DNA of 64,000 nt, taken from positions 1 to 64,000 of the forward strand of contig WSUB01000014.1 in the NCBI GenBank assembly GCA_019633425.1. The letters run 5' to 3'. The position numbers and the translations under genes are program-made. Under the pieces are notes generated by a model that saw only the letters and a program-made list of their open reading frames with translations, did no database searches and was not told the DNA's origin. Origin of the DNA: Tulasnella sp. 424. Taxonomy: Eukaryota > Basidiomycota > Agaricomycetes > Cantharellales > Tulasnellaceae. Shown here piece by piece: positions 25,318 to 36,503 of this stretch. Within the stretch, counting starts at the first letter, position 1. Each line of letters begins with the position of its first letter.

Positions 25318-26424
25318 GAGCAATCCTTCCCCAGCTGCCCACATCCGCCATTAGGTTTTAGGTTGATCGATGTGTACAGGAATTTTGGTTTAGTTTGCGA
25401 TACAACACAATACCATTATTAGGGTTCGTGATTCGCCCAATCAGGATAGCGAAAGAATTATACCAAGAAAATACGAATCAAAGTGAATGGAGTGTTCAAC
25501 TCGAGCGTGTCCCTACTTCTTTGACTCCGCAGTCTGGGGTGTGTGATTAATGGGACTTATGGTCACAATTTGATCGGGCTCTGCAACCAAGGATCGATGA
25601 GTCCGGGTCGGGCGCATAAAGCCAGAACGAGCAAACGAGCGCACCTATGTATTCTATTAGGTTGTGGGCCCTGAGAGATCGCATATAAGCAGGCTTCATC
25701 CTAGCGCTGAAACCCTTGAAGACATTGGTGTATGTATGGTTAACCGTGGCGCCTGTGATGGTGCGGTGTGGCGAGTGGATCGATGCCCGCGAGGATGAGC
25801 GAATGCCTGGGAGCAGTCTCGAGCCATATAATCCATATCTACATACCTTGGCCTTTCACGTCTCCAATAAAGGATAGTATCTGGTCTTGAGTTACGTTTG
25901 GCCTGAACACCACAATGTAGCCTGCGTATGGGACAGTTTGTTAACATTCAATGAACTAGAGAAGTTGAGGGTGCTAGTCTTGCATACTTGCAGTGCCGTC
26001 GCCCCGAGGAACGGTGGGAGGAGTAGGCATTTATAAAGTAGAGAAGAACGGATAGCAGGAGAGAGACAAGATGGACGGGAAAATGTGTATGGCAGGTAGG
26101 TGTGCGGAAACAAAAGCCTTTATATCCATAATCGGATCCTGGGAAAGGAACCAGAGGCCGCGCCTTCACGTTTGTCTGCTCGCGCTTTCCTCCTAGACGA
26201 TGTTAAAGTCCAGGCTGGCACTGCTTTGGGCTGGTCGTATCAATCCGTTCGCTTCTTTGCACCGACGAGCGGCACTCAGAGATGGCGTTTGACGTTGTTT
26301 GATTCATCCCACTTCCGCCTAGAGAGCACAAGGAGTCACCGTAGAGGAGGAAAACATTAAAGACAAAAAGGCATGTCTGTCCGTTGAATACATATAACGA
26401 GTCATAAGAGTAAAGATCGTCCTT
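25318..26424. other. Intergenic, convergent 3' flanks
   Basis: About 1.1 kb between the subtilase stop and the stop of the first membrane-protein gene. Open frames in it are short and unrecognised; nothing else is supported. Confidence 0.4.
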
Positions 26425-28048
26425 CTAATCCTCCTCCGAATCCGTGTCAACAGTGACTTTCCGGGCGGGCCCTTTGGGAGGTACAGGCTTTGGATTTTTT
26501 GGGCCTTTAGGGGCCCGGGGCTGTTGTGTGCCGCTTGAAGATGCGACTGCTGGTGCTGGGGATGGAGTTGCCCCAGGTGCATCTGGGTTTTCGGCTCCAG
26601 TGGTTTGTAAAGGCGACGGTCTCGTTACTGGATCAGCGCCGGGCCCATAAGATGAAGCTTGTGGCCACAAGGAGCGACCAGGAGGACCGTTCCCCGGTTG
26701 CGCGTTCATAAGTTGTCCTGCCCTTGATGATTGACCACCAGCCGCGCCATCCCGCCAATTCTCCATCGCTTGAGTATCAGTCCGGTACGTGGTGCGGGAA
26801 AATTTGTAAATCGGCCTATCGTTGTCTTCATCCCACTCGACTACTTGCCGCTGGCCCCCTGGCGGCTGGGTCCCCTGGAAATGGCGTTGTTCACCTGTTG
26901 TCATTCGGCCCGAGGTCGGGGGCGATCGGTGACGTCTACGTTGCGCGTTTTCACCAGGCCCCAAAGTTGGACGAGTTGCCGTGCCATCGTCGATAGGATT
27001 TTCTTCACCGCCCGGAAGTGCATCTTGGGCCTGGTCGGGGTCCGGCGCTGCGCCCCACGCCATCGCAGGCTGACCAGTCGTTCGACCCATGGGCACGGCG
27101 GGTGGCACGGCCCCAACTTGCGCATTTCCACGAGACCCGACAGTCTGGCCGATTGCTAGGCCATCATTGGTGGGATCCTCTACCCGGTCTCCTGGCCGGG
27201 TACGCGGCCTATTCCGACAGCTACTTATAATGAAAGCTGCGGCCAGAATCAAAAGGCATCCGACACCGACACTACACCCGATAATAATTTTAATGGTTCT
27301 ACTATGATTTGTCCCACCGCTTGAAGACGACGCGGGAGCCAGAGTTTCGGTTGGCGGATCTGGTCCTGTGGTAGAAACTGCGTGAATGAGCCTACGAATA
27401 GCCCTTTCTTCATCACCCCTTCTCTCAACATACCTGCGTATGTTCTAGCAATATCTTCATTCCACTTGTCCGCTTGTGTGACGTCCAAATTCGCCCAATC
27501 GGGTATCTTGATCAAAGATGAGACATTGAATGGGAATCTCGTGTAGGTTTTGCCGCCACAGTCTTCGGTCCAATCCGACCACAGAGTGGTACTCGGATAC
27601 CCTTGGCAAACTGTGCAGGCTTGAATCAAGGCATACGTCGGTTCGCTGCACTGACACCTCGTTGCATCGTCGTCACGGGGTGGTGGATAGGTCCTATGCT
27701 GGCTATCCAGAGATTCTACGAACCATGTATCATCTTCCGAAAAGCAGTCTGGTTGAGCAGATAGATACCTGGAAAGTATCCACCAGTGAGCTTCCACATT
27801 TTAGCTCCTCAACGACCTGCAGCTCGACCTACGCATACACGCGACACGGGCTCTCTCCGTTACTGTTCATCATCCAGCTGTAACCATCCATGCAGGAGGC
27901 ATTTACGGTCTGTTATTGGAGTGGACTGAGAATGGTCATTGAAAGCGATCCGAAGGAGGGAACTTACGACATTCGGCAATTGGGCGCGGGAAACACCTAG
28001 CCAAGCGATGAAGCAGAAAGCATACCAAATGATTTTATCCATCCGCAT
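26425..28048 (-). CDS. Single-pass membrane protein of the tandem Cys-rich family, member A
   Basis: Four exons on the minus strand: 28048-27968, 27909-27833, 27768-27434, 27365-26425; 477 aa. Signal peptide (IIWYAFCFIAWLGVSRA), then an ectodomain with spaced cysteines (CMDGY, CQCSEPTYALIQACTVCQG, EDCGG), one transmembrane helix (IKIIIGCSVGVGCLLILAAA) followed by SSCRNRPRTRP, and a long Pro/Gly/Gln-rich cytoplasmic tail. Type I topology is inferred. The ectodomain follows the pattern of the three upstream copies (29040-34383), with the same exon 2 length (77 nt) and intron phases. The tail is far longer, unrelated in sequence, and lacks the small terminal exon of B-D. This family is common but, as far as I know, uncharacterised in Agaricomycetes. 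Function unknown. Confidence 0.75.
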
Positions 28049-29039
28049 TTAAGAATAGAAGGAGGCGCGCGAGCTCGGGTGGAAGGATAAGGGGAGAGGT
28101 TTTGAGCTGTTCCGCAAAGCGCGAGTGGAGAAAACACGCTCCTCAAAAGGTTTTGAACCGCATCTCAGAAAGGTTCAAGTGAGTTTCGACGTTTCAGCGT
28201 AGCTCGGGGGAGATCTGGAAAACCTGGCCCTAGAGACGAGGACCTCCAGGCACACCGTCGGTAGAAAGGGTCCAACTAAAAATACCGCAAAGCCTGCAAA
28301 ATATCCAAATTCCCTCACTTCTTCAACCCACTGTGCACACTTTGTTTCGACCTTTCGCTCGGCTGTGCGTCCCACTGCCATATCAGACGTACGAGGACAA
28401 TGGTGATCATCGTGGCACAGAGTTTGTGATGAGAGGAAGATCTCGAAGCAGGGTTCCTCTTGCACACAGAAGCGGTCAGGGTCCGAACGCCGTGCTTAAT
28501 TCAATGGCACGCAGAAACGCCCGCAACTCCCAAGCCGCAGCAGCGATCCTGACTGTGAAAACCCTTGCTTGACGCGGTGTTCGCTGGTTACGAAGAGGGT
28601 GGTGAATGCACTCGACCTGACCAATCCGACCGACTTGCGACATCCATTAAATGCCGGTCAAGTAGCTGCCATTGGTCGCGATTTGTTTAAATGACTAAGA
28701 ACGTCCACATGTACGAGAATGCAATGCAAAGATGACAAACTAAGAAACATGAGGCACCGGCCAATGAAATTCGGATGTGCCAGTCCGGCGTCCGCCATCC
28801 GTACCGTATAGTCTCATTGTCCATCATCTGGGTTCATCTGAGCTAAAAGCTAGGTTCGTGGATTAAAAGTCGTGTAACGTATACGTAGATTAGAAAAGTG
28901 TGTAACTGGCTTGGTTGGAGGGGTATGCATGGTGCTCTCGGCGGCTGGTTGATGAGACAAGGTCCGTACAGACGCCGAAGCAGCGCATAGAACGAGGGGG
29001 AAAAGCGTCCATTTCGTCATCTGATCATACTGCAGGATC
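28049..29039. other. Intergenic between family members A and B
   Basis: No gene supported. The segment from about 28915 onward matches the 3' flanks of members C and D (shared block near GTACAGACGCCGAA at 28964, 31067 and 33123). It is therefore the downstream edge of the repeating unit. Confidence 0.4.
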
Positions 29040-30187
29040 TCAAACTCCGCCTCGCCCCGCGTTAGCTCTATCAGGAGGTTGGCGATATTGCCTGTTGTGC
29101 ATTCCGATCAATATCCTTCAGAGGTGTTATGAAAGAAACTTGTAGGACGTACGGATAGCTGTGTGATCTGAGCGTTGGATCCCCGTAAAATGATAGCCGT
29201 CCGACACCCGGAATGGTCATCGACCAACGCCCGGGGCCCCCAGAGTGATTCCACCCTGGAAGCGGATTCGCACCATTTGCTGCTGGGTCGGCACCAGCAG
29301 CGCCAGCACCAGCACCAACGCCAGCACCGGCACCGGCACCGGCACCAACACCATCTGCGCGGGGGTTCGCGGGCTGGGGCATTTGGGGACGGCGAGAGCG
29401 ACAGTAGGCGTAAAGGATGAGGATAAGGATGATTCCGCCGACACCACCGCCAACGGAAGCTCCAATAATGAGGGGGAGGTTGGGTTTTTTGGGGGGCTCT
29501 GAAACGAGAAAGCGTGTAATCCAGTACTCGCAGTCAGCGTCGGACAATTGCAATTCTCCTCTCGTCTTTGACAACTTGCCTGCGTATTTTTTAGCCCTTG
29601 ATGCGCTCCATGAACCCGATAGAGTCGGATCTAAAAGCGCCCAAGGCGGTATCACCGTTTCCGAAGGGACGGTGTTTGGGTATTCTTTAGACCAGGAGGC
29701 GTCTGGGCAGTTGGTAACCCAAGTCCTCCAGGTTCCTATGTGAGAGCCTTGACAAAAGCTACAAGCCTCCATTAAGCTGTAGGAAACAGTGTTGCATTGG
29801 CAGGCGGTAGCATTCGCAGTGGTAGGAGGATCATACGTGGCGTTCCCCGGAGGAACGACCACCCAGTTCCCGTCGGTAGCGCATACGCTACTGAGATACC
29901 TAAGGAAGGATATAAATTGAAAGGTTTGACGGGGCTGCGATAGTTGTAGACCTACGTACGCGTACACTACGCAGGGGCTTTGACCTCGCGCGTTGTACAT
30001 CCAAGCCGCTGAGGGCTTGCATTGGGCAGTTACCGTCTACGTTCAAAGAATCGTTGAGACCTTGTCAGTAAAACTGCGTTTGAAAAAAATAGGCGTCACA
30101 TAACCGACCCACCACGGCTCCGTACACGCATCGACTGAAGAGCAGCGTGACAACAAACACCAGCGTCCTGAAAACGCAACCTTTCAT
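29040..30187 (-). CDS. Single-pass membrane protein of the tandem Cys-rich family, member B
   Basis: Five exons on the minus strand: 30187-30113, 30036-29960, 29899-29580, 29498-29153, 29091-29040; 289 aa. Signal peptide (MKGCVFRTLVFVVTLLFSRCVYG), ectodomain with CQCNTVSYSLMEACSFCQG and TNCPD and an IPPWALLDP segment, TM helix (PLIIGASVGGGVGGIILILI), then a basic tail. The tail contains a GAGAGAGVGAGAG low-complexity run encoded by a GCACCA-type DNA repeat (about 29290-29360). The intron after KKYAG has a GC donor (29579-29578). It is 81 nt and open, so an unspliced form would stay in frame. The terminal exon is supported by conservation of SYP|..RQP in members C and D. Function unknown. Confidence 0.75.
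29285..29362. repeat. Coding minisatellite in member B
   Basis: Imperfect tandem array of GCACCA/GCACCG-type hexamers. On the minus strand it encodes a Gly-Ala-Gly-Val run just inside the membrane helix of member B. Members C and D have no comparable run, so it expanded after duplication. Confidence 0.6.
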
Positions 30188-31148
30188 TTTTTTTCCCCGC
30201 TGCGAGTGTAGCGACGACTTATAGAGTAGAAGCCGAGCTACGGGAGCTTGAATAAGAGACTGCCGTTTCCAAGCTTCCTGCGCTCGCGGTCAGAATGGGG
30301 GACGAGCGAAGAGGGTTGAGAACGTGCTAAAATGGAGGTTGATTCTAAGCAAGGGAGGCTTTTTCGCTCTGCAAGCTGGCAGTGAAAGACCCCTCCCCTC
30401 CCTTGCTTGGCATGGCAGCATTGGGGAAGCGATCCTTAAGAAGGTTGAAGCGTTAATAGCTCGAGCATGAGGCGACCTTTGTTTGGGCATGGATGATCCC
30501 GAAGTACGGTGTGCCTGTCGGAGTTGAAACGATACGTCTTGGGTTTTTGACGACGAACTTCCCTGATGACGATGGTACTGCCATATTGATTAGATCGGCG
30601 CGAAGTATTTCAGAGTTTGGTGTCACTCACAGTGAAAGACGGAATGTTACGCGCGCGTCGCGATGGCTAGATGTTTCAGGCCGTTTGTTTTCCAGGCCAA
30701 TAAGAACGGGCCCGCCTCGCGTATTCGCTGGTTATCCTAGCAGTGTTGGTGTATGTCAGCTTTGCAAAATCTATTGAAAGCCAGGCTAGGAATTCCGGAA
30801 CACGGAACGAGGAGTGCGCATGCGTTCAAGGCACGTGCCCCAGACCGAAGCGTGACGAACCGCGGCCACGCCACATCAAAATATTAGGACCCCGGCGAAT
30901 GAAGTATGTGAAGTATGATCCCATTGTCCATCTTCTGGGTTCCTCGGAGGTGAAACTTAAACGTATAGACTAAAGGTCGAGTATTGTAGATCCGAAATAG
31001 AAGAAACTGACAATGGCTCGGGATTACGATGTTCTCGGTTGCTCATTGAAAAAAAAAAAGTAAAGGTACAGACGCCGAACCAGCAAGACATTTCGTTTCT
31101 CAAAAGAGAAGCACGAGAACAGAATAGAGCGTCCATTTCGCAATCCCA
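30188..31148. promoter_or_regulatory. Upstream flank of member B with a block shared by members C and D
   Basis: No gene. The block at about 30290-30580 recurs upstream of member C (about 32390-32680) and, more divergently, member D (about 34440-34720). Shared pieces include GCAAGCTGGCAG, CTTGCTTGGCAT, GCGTTAATAGCTCGAG and ATGATCCC. It lies 100-500 bp upstream of each start codon, so it may contain promoter elements, or simply reflect recent unit duplication. Confidence 0.45.
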
Positions 31149-32308
31149 TCATGGCGCCAAACTTGTTTCATTGCTGAAACGACTTGGGCCTCTAATCTGG
31201 CCCATCTCGCCAGCCAATACGTCAGAGGGTTGGCGAGATGACCTGTCGGACATTAGGAGCGGGCATGGCGGTTAGTACGTTTTAGCGGTGCCGCAGACCT
31301 TAGGCATCGGACGTACGGATGAGATAGAGGCCTGAGCAGTGGTGGTGGGGCTGCTGCAGGAATGGGGGCGGACCGATGCTTGCGAGCCAGAGAGTCTTTA
31401 GAGATGATAGACATATCGACGAAGAGAAGGGAAGGTTCATTTAACGTGGACGCGAGAGGAGAGGGCGGAGCGGCAGCCGGGGTCTTCAGAGTTTCAGACT
31501 TCTGGGACCTGGGGGAGCGACACCAGAAGTAAATGACCAGGAGAAGTATAATTCCACCGGCACCACCGCCGGCGGACGCTCCGATAATTAGAGGAAGGTT
31601 TAATTTTGGGGATGACCCTGACACGAGAAAGCAGGCAAGGTGCTCGCCGTTAGTATTGGACAATGTCGATTGCCTCCCGTCGTCGACAACTTGCCTGCAT
31701 ATTGTCTCGCCACGGCAGGGTCCCATGAACCCGCCGGCTTAGGATCTAGGAATGCCCAAGGTGGGATCACTGTTTGCGGAGGGACCGGGAGCGTGTATTG
31801 GTCGGAAATGTAAGTTGCTGGACAATTGGTGATCCAGAGCTTCCAGTCTCCGATCCGAGCACCTTGACAATAGCCGCAAGCCTCCATTAAGCTGTAGGCG
31901 ACAGTGTTGCATTGGCACATGTTGGCGGTCGCATTGGCCGGCGGAGCGTATGTGGTGTTTCCTGGAGAAGTGACTTTCCAAGTGTTGTCGGGAGCACACA
32001 CGCTGCTCAGATAGCTAAAGGAGGGGATTAACCAAAAGAACCAGAGAGAGATGGTGATATGCATGGGCCTACGTACGCATACACTTCGCAGGGGCTTTGA
32101 CCGAGCGCATTGTTCATCCAAGCCGTTGAGGCCTTGCAGTGAGCCTCTATCGTCTAGGTTCAGAGAATAATGGGAATGTTGTCAATAAAACTCCGTTTGA
32201 GTGGCGGAAAACACTACATAAATGACCCACCACGGCTCCGTACACGCACTGGCTAAAAAGCAGTGTAACGACAAAAACAACTTGCGTCCAGACTGTGCAC
32301 CCAACCAT
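31149..32308 (-). CDS. Single-pass membrane protein of the tandem Cys-rich family, member C
   Basis: Five exons on the minus strand: 32308-32231, 32153-32077, 32014-31695, 31617-31317, 31242-31149; 289 aa. Signal peptide (MVGCTVWTQVVFVVTLLFSQ), ectodomain with MCQCNTVAYSLMEACGYCQG, ITNCPA and IPPWAFLDP, TM helix (PLIIGASAGGGAGGIILLLV) then CRSPRS, and a Pro/Ala/Ser-rich tail ending SSRQPSD. Intron 3 (31694-31618) has a GC donor (GCAAGT). Reading through it shifts the frame, so splicing is required to reach the TM helix. This is the strongest case for a true GC-AG intron in the array. Function unknown. Confidence 0.77.
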
Positions 32309-33193
32309 TTTCCCCAAGGCGCGAACGTATCAGATATCTTGGAGTAGAGACAGAGCAAAAGAGTGTGGATAGGAGGCTGCAGCTCTCGAGCTTCTGGAGT
32401 GCGGCCACGACGAAGAGTGAGCGAAAGAAAGGAGGGGGGGACGGGATGGAGGTTGATTCCAAGGGAGGTTTTTTTGCTTGCAAGCTGGCAGCGGGAGACT
32501 CTCCCGCCTTTGCTTGGCATTCCAGGATCAGGGAAGAGATCCTTAAGACGTTTGAAGCGTTAATAGCTCGAGGGTGAGTGAGGCGACCTTTGTTTGGGCA
32601 CGGATGATCCCAAGGTACGGTGTGCCTGTCGGAGTTGAAACAAATACGTCGGCGACGAAATCCTCTGATGACGAGGGCAGTGATTAGCTGAGCGTGAAGC
32701 ATTTCAGGGCTTGCAGTTGGTGTCACTTGCAGAGCTCCTCAGGAGGGAAGATTACGCGCACGTTGCAATGGTTGGCCATGTCTCGGACCGGGTGCCGGAA
32801 CAGTTGGAAATAATCTGTTCGAGTTCTGATCCTAGAATTCGAGCGGGTGTTATTCTCTCGTTACCTTAGCAGTGGCGGTGTGTGTGAGCTCTGCGAGGTT
32901 TATTTTGCTGGTCAGTTGGGGAGTGGGGGCGGGGCAGGAATGAGGAGCTTGACTGGCATCTGACATGCGTGACTTTCTACCATGGTACATCTTCTCGGCT
33001 CTCGTGAAATGAAAACTAACAAATTAACCGAAGATCGAGTAACATACTAGATCAGAGATAAAAGAAACAGGCTATGGCCAGAGGGGTATGTTGCGCTCGG
33101 CGAATGCTTGGGCAGCCAAGTAGCCGTACAGACGCTGAAGCAGGACATTCGTTTGCCAAAAAGGTAGAACATAAAAAAGCGTCCATATCCCCA
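32309..33193. promoter_or_regulatory. Upstream flank of member C
   Basis: No gene. It contains the shared upstream block (about 32390-32680) described for member B, then the 3' flank of member D. Confidence 0.4.
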
Positions 33194-34383
33194 TCAAATT
33201 AGGTTACTGCCATAGCTGGAAGCGGGCTGTCTAATCTCGCCCAACTCGCCCAGCTCAGCAGCAGTTATGTCGGAAGGGTGGCGCGATGACCTGTCGCGCG
33301 TTCAGATCAAGCGATATGTTAAAGTCTGCTAAAAGTGCCATCGACTAAAAGATTTAGTACGTACGGATAAGACTGTGGTCTGGATGCTTCGCTCTCAGCG
33401 TGTGGTGATAGTGCCGCTGCAGGGATGGGGATGGACCAATGCTTGCGTGCCTGCGAGTTAATCGAGCTGGTGGACTTGTTGACAGAGGGAACGGAAGACG
33501 CGTTCAAAGTGGTGGCTACGAAAGATGATGGAGGCGGAGTAGCAGCACGGGTGCCCAGAGTCCCAGGCTTTTGCGTCTTGTATGAGCGATACCAGAAGTA
33601 CATGGCGACGAGAAGTATAATCCCGCCGACGCTACCACCAACGGACGCTCCGATAATTAGAGGGAGGTTGGATTTTTTCGACGGCCCTGAAATGAGAGAG
33701 CGGATCGAGTAGTCGCAGTTAGTATCGGACGATTGCAGCACGATTTCATTGGCCCCCATCTTCGAGAACTTACTTGCGTATTGTCCTGCTACGGCAGGGT
33801 CCCATGTACCAGCTTGGCTCGAATCTTCAAGCGCCCAAGGTGGGATCACCGTTTCTGAAGGCACGGCCTGCTTGTATTCTTTCGAGACGTAGGCCGCTGG
33901 ACAATTGGCTATCCAAGACTTCCAGTCTCCTATTTGGGCACCCTGACAGTAGCCGCAGGCCTCCATTAGGTTGTAGGCGACAGTGTTGCATTGGCACGCG
34001 CTGGCGATATCACGGGAAGGAGGATCGTACGTGGCGTTCTTTGGACGAGTGACTACCCAATTTTGGTCGGCAGTGCACACGCTACTAATATAGCTAAGAA
34101 AGAATGAACGATTAAAAGATCAGACAGGACTGGCAAAATGCATAGGCTCACGTACCCGTACACCGCACACGGGCTTTGACCTAGCTGGTTGGACAGCCAC
34201 GCCGCTGAGGACTTGCAACTTACGCTTACCGTCTATGAGGAATTCATCGAAACGCTGTCAATCGATCTATGGTTGGAAAAGAAAGAAGCACTGTGCGTGA
34301 CTCACCACAGATCCGAACGCGCACTGGCTAAATAGCAGTACTACAACGATCGCTCCAGCGCTCCATATGGCGTGACCTCGCAT
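33194..34383 (-). CDS. Single-pass membrane protein of the tandem Cys-rich family, member D
   Basis: Five exons on the minus strand: 34383-34306, 34232-34156, 34093-33774, 33686-33365, 33290-33194; 297 aa. Signal peptide (MRGHAIWSAGAIVVVLLFSQ), ectodomain with ACQCNTVAYNLMEACGYCQG, IANCPA and IPPWALEDS, TM helix (PLIIGASVGGSVGGIILLVA) and YFWYRSYK, and a Ser/Pro-rich tail ending SSRHPSD and more. Exons 2 and 3 (77 and 320 nt) have the same lengths as in B and C. Here intron 3 has an ordinary GTAAGT donor. It is the upstream-most member; all four are transcribed in the same direction. Confidence 0.77.
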
Positions 34384-35139
34384 TGTATCCCCACCGCAAG
34401 CGTAAAGAGCGACTTAGAATCGATGACAGAAAAAAGGAGTGTGGATAGGCGACTGAAGCTTTTGAGCTTCTCGAGTGTGGCCAAAACGAGAGAGGAGCGG
34501 AAAGGGGAGGGTCAGAGACGACATGGCGATTGGTTCCATGAGGGATCCTTTTCACTCTGCAAGCTGGCAGTAAGAGATCCTCCACTCCCTTGCTTGGCAT
34601 TGCCAAGTCGGAGGTTCCAAAGAAGGCTGGTGCGTTCACGGCTCGGGCATGAACCTCTGTTTGCGTATGGATGATCCCGCAGCAGGGTGTCCCTGACATC
34701 GGAGCGTTTAAACCGAGTCGGGATGTCAACGACGACATTCTGTAACACTGGATTCCAAAGCTACGATTGGCACTCAGTGCTGACGATTTCAGAACTTAGT
34801 TTCACTGGCCGCGAAGGAATGAAGAAATGGAGAAATCGATGGTGTATGTTTTAGCAAGGGGTTTCGTTGGAATGCAAATATTGTCCTCAAGCCATCAAGA
34901 GCGGGCCTAGCGTGTTATTCCCACACCTAGTAATACCTGTGGATGTCAAATTTGCGGGATTAGCCAACCTGGGAAGGCGGGCAGAAACGAACGTGCTCCT
35001 CATTCGGCAGCAACAATGTACGTAGCACCGAAGTTAATGTAGTAAGAGGCGAAGGTGGATCATACCCAAGTCTGAATTGATTACACACAGTGACACTTCC
35101 GTACGAATATTATTTTACAATGATACGACAAGCACGACA
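34384..35139. other. Intergenic between member D and the Con-6 gene
   Basis: No gene. It holds the most divergent copy of the shared upstream block (about 34440-34720) and the 3' end of the Con-6 gene. Confidence 0.4.
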
Positions 35140-35808
35140 TTAGGCGTCAACTCCATTATCCTTGAGAACCTCGCGTGCGTGATCCTTCGCCTCTTCGGAG
35201 ACATTAGGGTCTACGAAAATGAATTCGCACATTAGATAAACTGGAGCGACGCTCAGTGGCTTGCAACTCACTCTTCAATGTTGCCTTGTAACCGCCCAAT
35301 ACCCGGTTGGTATGAGCATCGCCCGTACCAGGTGCGTAGTCACTAGGGTCGGCCTCGCCCTCAAGAATGGCGCGGGCCTTTTCCTTCGCTTCTTCCGATG
35401 TGTTCGGGTCTGGACGCAACAAAATGGTACAGTCAGCCATTGGAGAAAGTCAAAGAAACCATTGTGCCCACTTACTGCTGAGAGTAGCTTTATAACCTCC
35501 GATTGTGTTGCCGCTCATGGAATCGTCGACCATGCCTCCAGTTTCGACGGGTGCTGGCTCGGTGCTTGCTGTGTCTCCCTCGAGATACTGTCGAGAGCGT
35601 TCTAGAGAGAGAAATATAAGTCAGCGACGAATGTTTAATATGTGTAGGAGACGCTTACCCTTGGCTTCTTCAGAGACGTTTGGATTATGGAGCGCAGCCT
35701 AGCCGAACGGCGAGATATGAGGGACAAAGAACGGAACGAGAGTTCTGGACCACACACCTTGTGACCACCAGCGACGCGGTGCTCATGAGTTTGCTGAGTA
35801 GAAGACAT
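35140..35808 (-). CDS. Con-6-like protein with three repeats
   Basis: Five exons on the minus strand: 35808-35758, 35698-35659, 35601-35476, 35409-35272, 35210-35140; 141 aa. Three copies of the Con-6 motif are visible: AALHNPNVSEEAKERSR, ATLSNPNTSEEAKEKAR and ATLKNPNVSEEAKDHAR, the last two preceded by GGYK. In the second and third repeats the intron falls at the same place and phase, just before NPN. The family was described in Neurospora as conidiation-specific proteins; their molecular role is unclear. The protein is small, hydrophilic and has no signal peptide, so probably intracellular and linked to development or stress. Confidence 0.85.
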
Positions 35809-36503
35809 GGCTTTGAAGTATCTTTAAGTGGTTGAGTTATTGAAATGGTGCAGTGGAGGAGATTGATTTGGAGGTTGGATCGACGCCGTCCGCTACCCTA
35901 CTTATACGCGCTCCTCCGGCAGGGATTGCATCAGACGTATGACTCGTTATGACGTAGATTTCCGTCATACGCGGGCTTAAATGAGATTTGATGAGACGGA
36001 TCAGACACCGTCGAGACTTCGGACGGCGTCAATGGACCTTCAGGTCCCAGCCCGGAGCTCAGGCTCCAATGGGAGCGAGGCTTGCCCTTCATCTCTGGCT
36101 CCTCCATCACCGGATGCAAAGCGCCAACATTGGAGTGACCGATGCGGAAGACGTCGATCTGCGCTAAACTAAGCCGCGAGGCGGGAATCGAATCCGCTCC
36201 CAAAAGAATCCGCTTTCCTTCGGCTTTGTCAGGGTCCGAATCCACATCAAAGCTGTCATCGGATGACGCGGTGGGTCAAGCTTTGAGGCTTTGTTTTCGA
36301 TCGACGGAGTTGGGCGGCGAGTCCGATGTTTCCCTGTGCTGATCGACGTCAAGGTTGAGGTCATCATCCGCCGTACGCGTGTCTTTGTTTTGAGCATCGC
36401 AAGTTCGCCGCGGCGCGTTGGTGGTTATCACTCCGTCACGTGTTTTGTCACAGTTTGTCACTTCCGCCACGACGCGCGACCGAACTTTCTCGTTACCACC
36501 ACC
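35809..36503. other. Shared upstream region of Con-6 and DCC1
   Basis: Divergent promoter region of about 0.7 kb. A minus-strand frame runs through it from 36470 to 35931 with one in-frame TGA near 36276. The two halves look protein-like (TADDDLNLDVDQ; DSDPDKAEGKR), but I recognise no family and found no intron that removes the stop in frame. Not called as a gene. Confidence 0.35.

Noticed and set aside
36175..36205. tRNA-like T-loop (GATTCGATTCC on the minus strand)
   Set aside because: The stem closes with a mismatch and I could not find D and anticodon arms at the right spacing.
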